NCBI GenBank assembly: GCA_038533155.1
Contig: JBCAZH010000001.1
Location: 62,001 to 126,000, forward strand
Direction of reading: 5' to 3'
DNA: 64,000 nt
Origin: CALBPI01 sp038533155
GTDB taxonomy: Bacteria > Pseudomonadota > Gammaproteobacteria > Steroidobacterales > Woeseiaceae
Part shown: in pieces, positions 42,164-51,245 of the stretch
Position numbering within the stretch: the first letter of the stretch is position 1
Layout: each line of letters starts with the position of its first letter
Position numbers and translations under genes: made by a program
Notes under the pieces: model-generated
What the model was told of the DNA's origin: nothing
Databases searched by the model: none
What the model saw: the letters and a program-made list of their open reading frames with translations, nothing else

Positions 42164-44635
42164 TTAGGCGAACAATGCGCGATGTTGGTCTGTGCCGTCC
42201 TGCTGTTCCAGCAATCTCCGGGTGAACGACTCAGCGTCCATCGGCTCTCCGAACAGCATTCCCTGACCGAAATCGCATTTGAGCCCACGCAGGAACTCAA
42301 GTTGGGCCTGAGTTTCGATACCCTCTGCCACAACATCGAGTTGCAGACTCCGGCTCATATCGATTACCGCGCGAATTATAGCCGCGTCGTTTGCATCGTC
42401 CGCCGCATTGGTCACAAAGGATCGGTCGATTTTCAGGGTCTTGATCGGAAACTTCTGCAAAGCGGTCAGCGACGAATAGCCCGTTCCGAAATCGTCGATC
42501 GCGAGCTGCAAGCCGTAGGCGCTGAGGGTCTCTAGAATCTGCACGGTTCGGCCGATGTCTTCGGCAAGGGTGCTCTCGGTGATCTCAAATTCGATGTCGG
42601 TTGGCTTAATGCCATGGCGTTGGAAAATTTTGCTGACGCTGTTGAAAAAGTTTCGCTGCCGCAACTGTTTCAGAGACAGGTTGATCGCGATTCGACCCGG
42701 GCTGCCGATCGTGTCCTGCCAGCGCGCCAAGTCCGAACACACGCGATCAATGACCCACTCACCGATCTCGACAATCAAGTTTGTCTCTTCGGCGAGTGGA
42801 ATGAAATCGCTCGGCTGAATGCGGCCGATGTCCGGCGAATGCCAGCGAACCAAAGCTTCCGCGCCGGTCACCTGTCCAGTCGACAGATCGTATTTGGGCT
42901 GGTATTCCAACAGCAGCTCATCGCGCTCGAAGGAGCGCCGTAGCCGGCTCTTCATCAACAAACGTTCGACCGCTGCGTCGTTGAGCGCGCTGTCATAGAA
43001 AACGTGCCGATTGCCGCCCGCCTTCTTGGCGCTGTAGAGGGCTGCATCGCTGTTGCGCAGTAGGTCGATCACGTTGTCGGCATGTTGCGGATAAATCGCG
43101 ATGCCAAGGCTAGCGGTCACATACACTTCACTCGCCTGAACATTGAATGGCTCCGCGATTTCGGCGAGCAGGTTTCTTGCCAGACCTTGCAGCGCATCTT
43201 CGACATCTTCGACCGGCGGCAAGTCATCGATGAACGCCGCAAACTCGTCGCCGGATAATCGACCGATCACGGCGTTCTCCGGCAGCGCACGGCGCATGCA
43301 CTGGGTGATGGTTTCGAGTGTGGTATCACCCGCAAGGTGGCCAAAGGTGTCGTTGATGTCCTTGAACTGATCAACATCGAGATAGAACAGCGCAATCATT
43401 CCGTCCGAACGACGCGCCCGAGCAATCGCCCGCTGCAGCAAGTGTTGGAACTGCATCCGGTTGGGCACTTTGGTCATCGGATCCATTCGCGCGAGATATC
43501 GAATGCGAGCCTCGGACCGCTTGCGCTCCGACACGTTCTGCGCCGAGTAAATCCGGCCATTCAGCATGCTTCCTGCGCTGACGTCGGAGCAGGTCAATGA
43601 GACCGGGACTCTATCGTCGCTCGCCGTGACCAAGCGCAACTCTTTCGGTTGGTCGGACTCTTGGGCGGCTCGCAGCTGTTCGCGGTCTTCCTCGGCGATC
43701 AGCTTGGCGACTTCGCTGCCCAGCAACTGTGTCTCGGTGAAGCCCGTGAGGCGCGACGCTGCCGCATTGCAATGCGTAATCGTTCCCTGGTCGTCTGTGA
43801 CGATCAGCGCGTCACTCATGCTGCTGAGCAGCTGGTCCATGTAGTCGCGAGAGATTGTGGTTTGGCGAAGCTGATCGCGCATGCTGTTGAATGCACGACT
43901 GAGTAGCCCCAGCTCATCTTGGCGCGATTCTGTCAGAGGCTGCCCGTAGTCACCCTGCTCAAGGCGCCGCGCCTGATCGGTGATCGCTTCGATAGGTCGC
44001 ACCAATTGGCGCGCCACCAACAAACTCAAAGACCCACCGAGCAATGCCATCAGCAACGATGACAACAAAACCCATCGAGTCGCTTCGAGTTGCCAGTCAC
44101 GCCTGGCGAGTAGCTGCGATTGCTCGAAGCGCGCTAACTGTTGGTTGATCGTGGCTAGCGAAAACTGCAGTCGGAGCTGGCCGTATGAGACGCCCGAAAG
44201 GCTGATCTCGCGGGTGATCGTCAGAACATCCGCGCCCCACTGGATACTCGAGTCGTTAGCAACCACTGGGGCAACGTTTGTCATACGGCCTGCGGATCCC
44301 AACAGATTGCCGCCCGAGTCAACAGCCTGGATGACGAGCACATCCGGGATAACACCGGCCGATTCGTCTAGCGCCCGCTGCAGGTCGGCGAACTGTTTGG
44401 CGCGCGCAAGGCCGTCAATTTCGCGCTCCAGGGTCGCGACCGCCTGTTCGGCGCGCCCTTCCATCTGGCGCTCTAGATAGTCGCGACGAAGATCGACACT
44501 GTCATTCAAAAAACGGTCGACGATCATCCGGCTGTTGGCGTAGAGCGCGAGCGCAACTACGCACACGACCCCAAGCGTAATTGCCAGGGTGCCGACCACA
44601 AGGCGGGGTGCCAGCCGTTGGGGCAGCCAGCGCAT
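42164..44635 (-). CDS. Membrane sensor with HAMP, PAS, GGDEF and EAL domains
   Basis: An 823-residue cyclic-di-GMP protein. TM1 is at about 12-32 and TM2 at about 188-208, enclosing a periplasmic sensing region of about 155 residues. HAMP (209-262), PAS (268-385), GGDEF (390-550) and EAL (565-810) follow. The GGDEF site reads RLSGDEF (461-465), with Ser at the first Gly, and a canonical RxxD inhibitory site was not seen. The EAL site is GAEALVRW, with DDFGTGYSS intact. Degradation of cyclic-di-GMP is therefore likely; synthesis is possible because SGDEF is tolerated in some enzymes. Confidence 0.94.
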   Translation of the reverse strand: MRWLPQRLAPRLVVGTLAITLGVVCVVALALYANSRMIVDRFLNDSVDLRRDYLERQMEGRAEQAVATLEREIDGLARAKQFADLQRALDESAGVIPDVLVIQAVDSGGNLLGSAGRMTNVAPVVANDSSIQWGADVLTITREISLSGVSYGQLRLQFSLATINQQLARFEQSQLLARRDWQLEATRWVLLSSLLMALLGGSLSLLVARQLVRPIEAITDQARRLEQGDYGQPLTESRQDELGLLSRAFNSMRDQLRQTTISRDYMDQLLSSMSDALIVTDDQGTITHCNAAASRLTGFTETQLLGSEVAKLIAEEDREQLRAAQESDQPKELRLVTASDDRVPVSLTCSDVSAGSMLNGRIYSAQNVSERKRSEARIRYLARMDPMTKVPNRMQFQHLLQRAIARARRSDGMIALFYLDVDQFKDINDTFGHLAGDTTLETITQCMRRALPENAVIGRLSGDEFAAFIDDLPPVEDVEDALQGLARNLLAEIAEPFNVQASEVYVTASLGIAIYPQHADNVIDLLRNSDAALYSAKKAGGNRHVFYDSALNDAAVERLLMKSRLRRSFERDELLLEYQPKYDLSTGQVTGAEALVRWHSPDIGRIQPSDFIPLAEETNLIVEIGEWVIDRVCSDLARWQDTIGSPGRIAINLSLKQLRQRNFFNSVSKIFQRHGIKPTDIEFEITESTLAEDIGRTVQILETLSAYGLQLAIDDFGTGYSSLTALQKFPIKTLKIDRSFVTNAADDANDAAIIRAVIDMSRSLQLDVVAEGIETQAQLEFLRGLKCDFGQGMLFGEPMDAESFTRRLLEQQDGTDQHRALFA

Positions 44636-44878
44636 TAATACAATCCCTCGCGGCAGGAGACTGTTCCTGTCAACGTCAGCCGTTTCGGCATGACTGCCCT
44701 CTTCGTTTCGCCGTTATTATTCTTAGACGTGGCATCGGAACGATGTTCCGTGCCGTCAGTGTGACGAAAGCCGTGCGAGGCGTCTAGCGGACTTTTTTGC
44801 GCTTTGTCATAAGAAAACAAAGCCTGACCCGCCCATGGGGTCCACCGGGGGTATCAGAAAGCCAGATTAGTGAATGAA
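44636..44878. other. Intergenic region with one hairpin
   Basis: This 243-bp gap between the GGDEF/EAL gene start and the bactofilin stop holds no convincing frame. Near its right end AAAGCCAG (44858-44865) pairs with CTGGCTTT (44883-44890) over a 17-base loop, followed on the plus strand by a T-run. On the minus strand, the direction of bactofilin transcription, the same stem ends in CUUUCUGA, a poor terminator. The left part must carry the promoter of the GGDEF/EAL gene. Confidence 0.45.
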
Positions 44879-45313
44879 TTAACTGGCTTTTTTGGTCTTT
44901 TCTACGGAATCGGAACGATTGTTGCGGCGTTCGCTGAACGACTGCGCTGAACCCGATTGTCCTGTGATTCGCATGTCGCCTTGAATCACAGCGCCCGCAG
45001 CGACGGCGATCATGTCGCCGGTCACTGTCCCGCTGATGCGTGCGGTCGCGGTGATTTCGATATGTCCGGACGCGATTACATCGCCTTCCACAACGCCGGA
45101 AACGATGACGTCGCGCGCCTGGAGAGATCCCTTCCAGCAGCCTTCGTCGGTAATGGTTACGACCCCGTCGACCCGGCTGTCACCAATGATGGTGCCGCTG
45201 AGCAGGATATCGCTGGTTCCGGATACCTCCCCGTTGAAGGTACAACCGGCCGCAACCAGTGTCGTTGGCCCGCTTGCGCGGTCGCGAACTCGTCTTTTTC
45301 CGAAACCTGCCAT
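44879..45313 (-). CDS. Bactofilin (polymer-forming cytoskeletal protein)
   Basis: A 144-residue protein. The central bactofilin beta-helix (about 18-115) shows the repeated pattern of short hydrophobic and glycine-rich turns, such as CTFNGEVSGTSDILLSGTIIGD, VVEGDVIASGHIEI and ARISGTVTGDMIAV. Flanking tails are short and charged, as usual. Bactofilins polymerise without nucleotide and act in cell shape or in local peptidoglycan or polar processes. No peptidase partner gene adjoins it. Confidence 0.92.
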   Translation of the reverse strand: MAGFGKRRVRDRASGPTTLVAAGCTFNGEVSGTSDILLSGTIIGDSRVDGVVTITDEGCWKGSLQARDVIVSGVVEGDVIASGHIEITATARISGTVTGDMIAVAAGAVIQGDMRITGQSGSAQSFSERRNNRSDSVEKTKKAS

Positions 45314-45453
45314 GGTGGCCGCTCCCTCCCGAAGTTATGTTCAGCATACCAGCCAAGTCCGGGCGCGAATGTGATCCAGTTGGCACTGAACGTCTGCGCT
45401 GGCTAGTCGCACGAGCCCTCGTTAACATAGTGGCTGTTGCGGGGCGCCGGCCA

Positions 45454-47016
45454 ATGACCGATACATTACACAAGCGCATAGAGTGGTTGCAGCGGCAGGC
45501 TGACAAACCGTTTGCAGACATGCTGACCGGCGTCGAGAAAGAGTCGTTGCGCGTCACTGCGGATGGCCGTTTGTCCCAACGTCCGCATCCTGAAGAACTC
45601 GGGTCTGCGTTAACCAACCAATACATCACGACGGACTTTAGTGAGGCGCTCCTCGAGTTCGTTACGCCGACATTCAAGACGCCTACTGAGACTCGCGAGT
45701 GCTTGCTGGACATTCATCAGTTCGCGCAGCCGCGGTTGGGCGATGCAGTCCTCTGGAACGCCAGCATGCCGTGCCGTCTCGGCGCAGAGTCCGAGATTCC
45801 GATTGCCGAGTACGGCAGTTCCAACGTCGCGCGCATGAAAACCATCTACCGCCGTGGCTTGAGTCATCGCTACGGGCGGGCGATGCAAACCATAGCGGGC
45901 GTCCATTTCAACTTCTCCGTACCGGTGGGTTTTTGGGACTACTGCTCGCCGATGCTCGGTGTCAGCGATTCAGCGGACGATCTGAGATCCCAGGGCTATC
46001 TCGCGTTGGCCCGCAACTTCCGGCGTATGGCCTGGCTCGTGCTCTATCTGTTCGGTGCATCTCCGGCAATGTGTCGGTCGTTCTTGGGCGATCGCGCCAC
46101 TTCCCTGGCTGAATTCGATTCCGACACGTTGTTCGAGCCCTACGCGACGTCGCTAAGGATGAGTGATCTCGGATACAACAATAGCGCCCAAGCGAGCCTC
46201 GTCGTATCTCTGAACTCACTGTCCGACTACATCGATCAGTTGACCAGCGCGATCATGACATCCCATCCGCCGTATCAATCCATCGGCATCGAGGTGGGCG
46301 GCCAATGGCGACAATTGAACGCCAATTTGCTTCAGATCGAGAATGAGTACTACAGCAGCGTCCGACCCAAGCAGGTGGCCCGTAGCGGCGAACGACCGAC
46401 GCTAGCCTTACAGCGCGACGGCGTCGCGTATGTTGAGATTCGCGCGTTGGATATCAACCCGTTTGATCCGGTGGGTGTGACCGACGAGCAAATGCGGTTT
46501 ATGCAGGTCTTGCTCGTGAGTTGTCTGCTCAGACCTAGCCGTATGCTGGACGACGACCAATTGCACGAAGCGGCCGCAAACCAACTGCTCGTCGCGCACA
46601 GCGGTCGGGCGCCGGCGCTCGAGTTACAGCGTTTCGGCAAGCGGATTGGTTTGCGTGAGTGGGCGCTCGAGTTGTTTGATGAGTTCGATGCGGTCGCTGA
46701 GATACTCGACACTGATGGTCATCAGTACCGCGATGCCGTGGCACATCAGCGGGAGGTCTTGCTCGAAACCGCGGAAAGTCCTTCCGCACGAGTTCTACGC
46801 GAGATGCGTGAGCAAAGCGCGAGCTTTGTTGAGTACACATTGAACCAGTCGCAGTCGCATGCGGCTGAGCTGGAGCGACGGCCGCCCATTCCGGACGACC
46901 GTCTACAAGCCCTGCGTCGAGAGGTTGTTGAGTCTGTGCAACGACAGACTGATCTGGAATCCCGACCGCAGCAGAGATTCGCCGACTATCTGGCAGACTA
47001 CTTCCGGCTAGGCTGA
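45454..47016 (+). CDS. gshA: Glutamate-cysteine ligase (gamma-proteobacterial type)
   Basis: A 520-residue enzyme catalysing the first step of glutathione synthesis. The start MTDTLHKRIEWLQRQADKPF matches E. coli GshA (518 residues), with GVEKESLRV, TTDFSEALLEFVTP, the AGVHFNFSVP segment and SLRMSDLGYNN conserved. An in-frame ATG at 45259 would extend into the divergent bactofilin gene and is rejected. gshB is not in the window. The 3' end overlaps the convergent aminotransferase by 19 bp. Confidence 0.95.
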   Translation: MTDTLHKRIEWLQRQADKPFADMLTGVEKESLRVTADGRLSQRPHPEELGSALTNQYITTDFSEALLEFVTPTFKTPTETRECLLDIHQFAQPRLGDAVLWNASMPCRLGAESEIPIAEYGSSNVARMKTIYRRGLSHRYGRAMQTIAGVHFNFSVPVGFWDYCSPMLGVSDSADDLRSQGYLALARNFRRMAWLVLYLFGASPAMCRSFLGDRATSLAEFDSDTLFEPYATSLRMSDLGYNNSAQASLVVSLNSLSDYIDQLTSAIMTSHPPYQSIGIEVGGQWRQLNANLLQIENEYYSSVRPKQVARSGERPTLALQRDGVAYVEIRALDINPFDPVGVTDEQMRFMQVLLVSCLLRPSRMLDDDQLHEAAANQLLVAHSGRAPALELQRFGKRIGLREWALELFDEFDAVAEILDTDGHQYRDAVAHQREVLLETAESPSARVLREMREQSASFVEYTLNQSQSHAAELERRPPIPDDRLQALRREVVESVQRQTDLESRPQQRFADYLADYFRLG

Positions 47017-47912
47017 ATCGGCGTGCCGGTATGCCAGGCATGGTTACGGTGAATTTGCTGTAAACGCTCGGTCGTTTTGCCACGCGCGCCGTCGCCAACT
47101 CGGCGCCCATCCACCTCGATAACCGGGGTGAGCTCCCCCATTGTGCCGGTCGTGAACGCCTCATCCGCGGTGTAGAGCTCAGTGAGAGAGATATCTCGCT
47201 CAATACATGTCATGCCGTGCTCGCGAGCGAGTTGGATGATCATGCCGCGAGTGATCCCCGGTAGGCACGCCGTGCCATGCGGCGTGTATAGGACTTTGTC
47301 GCGCACGATGAAAAGATTCGTGTCGTTGGTTTCAGCCAAAAATCCGTTCAAATCCAGCATGACGGCGCTGTCGACGCTCGCAACGTTTGCCTCGATGGCG
47401 GCGAGAATGTTGTTCAGCAAGTTGTTGTGATGAATTTTGGAGTCTAGGCAAAGCGGCGAGTTGCGCCGCACCGACGCGGTAATCAATCGGATCCCCGTTT
47501 CGTTGTAGACCGGTTTTTTCCACTCTGCGAGTACGATGAGTGTCGGGCCGGATTGATTGAATCGCGGGTTCATGCCTGAGGTGACTTTCTCTCCCCGCGT
47601 GAGCGTCATGCGGATATGTGCGTCGTCGTACATGCCGTTCGCATTCAGTGTGTCGAACACTGCCTGAGAGACGGCTTCAAAACTTGGAATTTCCGTGAAT
47701 GCCAATGCGTGCGCGGAATCGCGCAGTCTGCGAATGTGCGCTTCCAACGCGGCGACACGATGGTCGTAGATTCTGAGGCCTTCCCATACGGCGTCGCCGC
47801 CTTGCACCACGCTATCGAAAACGGACACCTTGGCCTCGTTGCGGGGATATAGCTGCCCATTGATCATCACAAGGATGTCCTGGTTACGCGGATCAACTGT
47901 CGGTTGGCTCAT
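46998..47912 (-). CDS. Class IV PLP aminotransferase (branched-chain type)
   Basis: A 304-residue fold-type IV enzyme. Visible elements are VFDSVVQGGDAVWEGLRIYD, RMTLTRGEKVTSG, the PLP-lysine region LDSKIHHNNLLNN and NDTNLFIVRDKVLYTP...GITRGMI, with TGTMGELTPV near the phosphate site. The VWEGLRIYD segment favours branched-chain amino acid transamination, but D-amino acid or aminodeoxychorismate activities use the same fold. It is 3 bp from a sulfotransferase-like gene, a pairing that suggests a shared but unknown substrate. Confidence 0.82.
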   Translation of the reverse strand: MSQPTVDPRNQDILVMINGQLYPRNEAKVSVFDSVVQGGDAVWEGLRIYDHRVAALEAHIRRLRDSAHALAFTEIPSFEAVSQAVFDTLNANGMYDDAHIRMTLTRGEKVTSGMNPRFNQSGPTLIVLAEWKKPVYNETGIRLITASVRRNSPLCLDSKIHHNNLLNNILAAIEANVASVDSAVMLDLNGFLAETNDTNLFIVRDKVLYTPHGTACLPGITRGMIIQLAREHGMTCIERDISLTELYTADEAFTTGTMGELTPVIEVDGRRVGDGARGKTTERLQQIHRNHAWHTGTPIQPSRK

Positions 47913-47915
47913 GGC

Positions 47916-48641
47916 TTAGGGGTTCCTCGCGCGAAAAGCGTACTTATAGAGATTGTCGTAAAGCGGTATGCACTGTTGCAGAAGGTCGTTCAAAGCCGGG
48001 GCTGGTGGCGGCTTCTCGCGGTAGGCCGAGAACCCGGTCGATTGGTGGACCGCGTGATACCAGTGCTCTGCCCAGATGCCGTCCTCCGGTTTGGGTCCTT
48101 GCGGCCAGTGCAGCATGCTGCGCTCCCAAGGTAACTCCAAGTGCTCACATAGAGCACTGAGCACGAACTCTGGATCGAGCAGCAACTCCCGTGCGTCCAA
48201 CACAGCCGGTCGAGCGCCGTGCTGCAGTAGCGTCTCAACCAACTCGCATTGCTGGGAAAGACCCGTATCACGCAAAGTTGCATCCGGCAGCTGAATCGTC
48301 AGGGAGGACAACATCTGACGAGGATCTCGGATCAACAACACATGTTGGGTGTCGAGTAGGGGCGCCAACTCGATGTCCACCAAATGGTGTGCCATATGTT
48401 TGGCGAATACGTGTTGCGATTGCGACAACGCGTCGTTGATCAGGCGCCGCACAACCGCGTTGCCATCATTCGACTGGCTCGACAAAACTGCCTCGCGACC
48501 GGGATGGATGCGTCCAGTTCGGCTTAAGAAGTGCGCGTATAACGGCTCGTCGACGACGCGGGTATCCGAGCGTTTGCGAACGCTGTACATCAGCGCCGTG
48601 GACACGTTTCTGGGCCCCGACCACAGGTTGATCAATGCCAT
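47916..48641 (-). CDS. Sulfotransferase-like P-loop protein
   Basis: A 241-residue protein starting MALINLWSGPRNVSTALMYS, where SGPRNVSTAL fits the 5'-PSB phosphosulfate loop of sulfotransferases. VLLIRDPRQMLSSLTIQL corresponds to the 3'-phosphate-binding segment (RDPRxxxxS), and WYHAVHQSTGFSAYREKP is near the C-terminus. It is smaller than many sulfotransferases and may bind another donor. It is probably in an operon with the class IV aminotransferase gene. The substrate is unknown. Confidence 0.75.
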   Translation of the reverse strand: MALINLWSGPRNVSTALMYSVRKRSDTRVVDEPLYAHFLSRTGRIHPGREAVLSSQSNDGNAVVRRLINDALSQSQHVFAKHMAHHLVDIELAPLLDTQHVLLIRDPRQMLSSLTIQLPDATLRDTGLSQQCELVETLLQHGARPAVLDARELLLDPEFVLSALCEHLELPWERSMLHWPQGPKPEDGIWAEHWYHAVHQSTGFSAYREKPPPAPALNDLLQQCIPLYDNLYKYAFRARNP

Positions 48642-48663
48642 TTCGCGACCCTGACGGTGTTGA

Positions 48664-48679
48664 GTCGGTCACAACCGAC
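48664..48679. promoter_or_regulatory. Perfect 6-bp hairpin/palindrome upstream of the sulfotransferase gene
   Basis: GTCGGT-CACA-ACCGAC lies 23-38 bp before the minus-strand start codon at 48641, in the 138-bp divergent gap. It could be a small leader hairpin or an operator half-site pair. Nothing else in the gap is distinctive. Confidence 0.3.
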
Positions 48680-48779
48680 ACAATGAACTGCAAACTGCGT
48701 CACAGATTTACCATAACTAGCTTTCCCCCGGGCGACCGCACTCTACACTCCGGGTTAGTTGTTGTAGCGGAGCTCTGCT

Positions 48780-49334
48780 GTGCGGGCGGTGATCATCATA
48801 GGCTTTTTGACGGGGATTGGTAGTGTCGCTGCACTTGCGTACACGACGCCGTTTCTTGTGCAAGAACGAATCCACGCAGAAACTCGCGTCGTACCCAATG
48901 GTGGGCGCCTCGAGAAGTTTGAAATTCGTGGTGAATCCGACTTGTTGAGCAGTACGCCAGGTGTGCTCGGCGAGACTCAGTTGTATCCCAGCTCAGCCAC
49001 TTGGTATCCGGAGCGCGCGCCGTTTGCGGGTGACGCCCAGATCTATCGGTTACGTAACGAGAATTCTGTCGTGATTGGAACAGCAATTCTTCGCCAGGAA
49101 GCCGAATCGGTTGAATGGATTTTGCATTTGCCAGCCCGTGGCACGATGGTGTTGAAAGGTGCGGGGACCGCATTGGCAGGGACTGGTGAGATGCAACTCG
49201 GTTTGCGTGAGTTCGCAAGCCTGAACGGCGTATGGGACGCGCGCTTGGACGAGGATGGTATTTGGCGGTTTGAGACGATCGTCGCTCGACCCGATCCCGC
49301 AAGCGTGTCTGCTGATGAGGAGGATGCGGTATGA
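48780..49334 (+). CDS. Hypothetical membrane-anchored protein
   Basis: A 184-residue protein starting at GTG with a GGAG site 8 bases upstream. A hydrophobic N-terminal segment (VIIIGFLTGIGSVAALAYTTPFLV) acts as anchor or uncleaved signal. The rest looks like an extracytoplasmic beta-rich domain (ENSVVIGTAILRQEAESVEWILHL-type strands) and an acidic tail (SADEEDAV). It shares layout with the next gene, with which it overlaps by 4 bp. Family not recognised. Confidence 0.75.
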   Translation: MRAVIIIGFLTGIGSVAALAYTTPFLVQERIHAETRVVPNGGRLEKFEIRGESDLLSSTPGVLGETQLYPSSATWYPERAPFAGDAQIYRLRNENSVVIGTAILRQEAESVEWILHLPARGTMVLKGAGTALAGTGEMQLGLREFASLNGVWDARLDEDGIWRFETIVARPDPASVSADEEDAV

Positions 49335-50035
49335 GAGTCCTTGTCGGCTTCTTGCTCGGTTTCATTCCGGGTGTCGCGCTCGCTCTGGGTATCCTGTTGT
49401 GGAACCCCGCTTTCGACACTGAGGCTTCGCCTCGTTTGTCGACCGCGAACTTGAAATTGCCGGTGTCCGGCAGCGGCACCTATCTTGTGACGCGCAGCCA
49501 GAACGGTTACCCCTGGGTGAGTACGCGACCCGCGTTTTCGCCCGCACCGAACATCGAAGGCACGCGCAGCGCATTGACGGTGCTTCAGGTCAACACAGGC
49601 TTGCCGGATATGTCCGCGTATGTGGCTCGACTCCAGGTGCTCTCCGACGACGGCCGCCCGTTGTTTGGTGAGTTGATTGAAGAATCCCTGTTCTACGTTG
49701 TGCTTCCCGAGGTCGGCGGCATGCTAGTCACGAGTAAAGACGACCTTTGGGGTTTCGCTCGACAGGTCACATTGCCGCTCGCTCGCGGCCTTCAATGGCG
49801 TGGGAATCTCGCCTACCGCTCCACTGTTGGTCCGGCGGGTGGTTATGCCAATGTCTATGGCATCGACGGATTACTGACCGATCTGACCGGTCGGGCGGAG
49901 CTCATGCAGTCCGTGCGTGCGGTGTCGTTGACCGAGGGTATTACCGACGGTGAGAGCCGCATCAATGTAGACCTCGTTTTGCCCAGCCCAGAAGCGGCCG
50001 TTGCGGAGAACGGAGAGGTCAGCCGAACGCCTTGA
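49331..50035 (+). CDS. Hypothetical membrane-anchored protein, coupled to the preceding one
   Basis: A 234-residue protein. The N-terminal hydrophobic segment MRVLVGFLLGFIPGVALALG resembles that of its neighbour. The following extracytoplasmic region contains VTRSQNGYPWVSTRPAF and several predicted beta strands. No catalytic motif is evident. The pair is translationally coupled and ends convergent with the flavoprotein reductase (17-bp overlap). Function unknown. Confidence 0.75.
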   Translation: MRVLVGFLLGFIPGVALALGILLWNPAFDTEASPRLSTANLKLPVSGSGTYLVTRSQNGYPWVSTRPAFSPAPNIEGTRSALTVLQVNTGLPDMSAYVARLQVLSDDGRPLFGELIEESLFYVVLPEVGGMLVTSKDDLWGFARQVTLPLARGLQWRGNLAYRSTVGPAGGYANVYGIDGLLTDLTGRAELMQSVRAVSLTEGITDGESRINVDLVLPSPEAAVAENGEVSRTP

Positions 50036-51239
50036 GGTCAACGCTGGGATCGGCCAACGCGTCGGGTGGAATACTCGCCGCCGCAGCGACCAGCGTCTTG
50101 CTGCGCATAAACTCGCGCGGACTGTTGACCGCATCGACCGCGAGCAGCTTGCCCGCCTTCAGATAGAAGCAGGCGAACGATCGCGAGTCCGGGTCTCCCC
50201 GTAGTACCGTTTGATCGTACCCTTCGGTCAGTCCGACGATCTGAAGTTTGAGGTCGTACTGATCGGACCAGAACCACGGTACTTCCGCGTAGGGCTTGTC
50301 GTTGCCTAACAAAGTTGCGGCCGTGGCGCGCGCCTGGCCTAGTGCGTTCGGGACAGATTCCAAACGGATTCGCCGATCGTAGATTGGATTCGGGTGATTG
50401 CAGCAATCGCCGATCGCGAACACGTCAGCCGCCGATGTTCGACCCGAAAGGTCAGTATCGACGCCGTTGCTGCATACGATCCCCGCATCCTTCGCAAGCT
50501 CATCGTTGGGTACGACGCCGATGCCGATCAATACAATATCTGCTTCTAGCGACGTGCCGTCGGCCAGTGTCACACCCGTCACCTCGGACTCGCCGTCGAT
50601 TGTCGAGACGCTCTGGTCCAACCACAGTGTGACGCCGGCTTCTTCGTGCACTTTGGCGTAGAACTCCGAGAGCACTGGCGATACGACACGACTCAACAGG
50701 CGCGGCATATGCTCAACCACATGGACTTCAAGTGATAGCTGCCGTGCGACAGCGGCGACCTCAAGGCCGATGTAGCCGCCACCGATGACGACCAAGCGTT
50801 TACCGGCGGCGAACTCGGGTCGCATCGCATCGACGTCCGATGCGGTTCTTAAGTAGTGCACGCCCTTGAGTTCAGCGCCTGGCAGCGGTAGCTGTCGCGC
50901 CCGAGTGCCGGTTGCCAGAACCAACGAGCGCCAACTCACTGACGCGCCATCATCAACAGTGGCGGTCTTGTGGGTGACATCGATCGCCGTGACTCGAGTG
51001 TCGGTCGCGAGTTCGATATTCGACTCTCGATAGAAATTCTCGGGCTTGACCAACAAGCGCTCGGCATCGAGCTCGCCCGCCAAGTACTTTTTCGACAGTG
51101 GTGGTCGCTGGTACGGCGGGTGCGGCTCATCACCGAGCATCATGACGTCGCCGTCGTAGCCACCTTGACGCAATGACACAGCGAGCTGTCCCGCTGCATG
51201 CCCAGCCCCGACAATGAGAATATCGGTCTTCTTGTTCAT
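50019..51239 (-). CDS. FAD/NAD(P)-dependent ferredoxin-reductase-like oxidoreductase
   Basis: A 406-residue two-dinucleotide-binding flavoprotein: FAD motif DILIVGAGHAAGQLA, NAD motif VVIGGGYIGLEVA and the second FAD motif DVFAIGDCCNHPN. PPYQRPPLSKKYLAGE and the C-terminal WFWSDQYDLKLQIVGL are typical of rubredoxin/rhodocoxin/putidaredoxin reductases that feed electrons to ferredoxins of P450s or Rieske oxygenases. No such oxygenase is encoded nearby. A SDR gene lies 6 bp upstream and is likely co-transcribed. Confidence 0.9.
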   Translation of the reverse strand: MNKKTDILIVGAGHAAGQLAVSLRQGGYDGDVMMLGDEPHPPYQRPPLSKKYLAGELDAERLLVKPENFYRESNIELATDTRVTAIDVTHKTATVDDGASVSWRSLVLATGTRARQLPLPGAELKGVHYLRTASDVDAMRPEFAAGKRLVVIGGGYIGLEVAAVARQLSLEVHVVEHMPRLLSRVVSPVLSEFYAKVHEEAGVTLWLDQSVSTIDGESEVTGVTLADGTSLEADIVLIGIGVVPNDELAKDAGIVCSNGVDTDLSGRTSAADVFAIGDCCNHPNPIYDRRIRLESVPNALGQARATAATLLGNDKPYAEVPWFWSDQYDLKLQIVGLTEGYDQTVLRGDPDSRSFACFYLKAGKLLAVDAVNSPREFMRSKTLVAAAASIPPDALADPSVDLKAFG

Positions 51240-51245
51240 GATGCG

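Noticed and set aside
44636..44878. Cyclic-di-GMP riboswitch upstream of the GGDEF/EAL gene
   Set aside because: No GEMM-type conserved core could be recognised on the minus strand.
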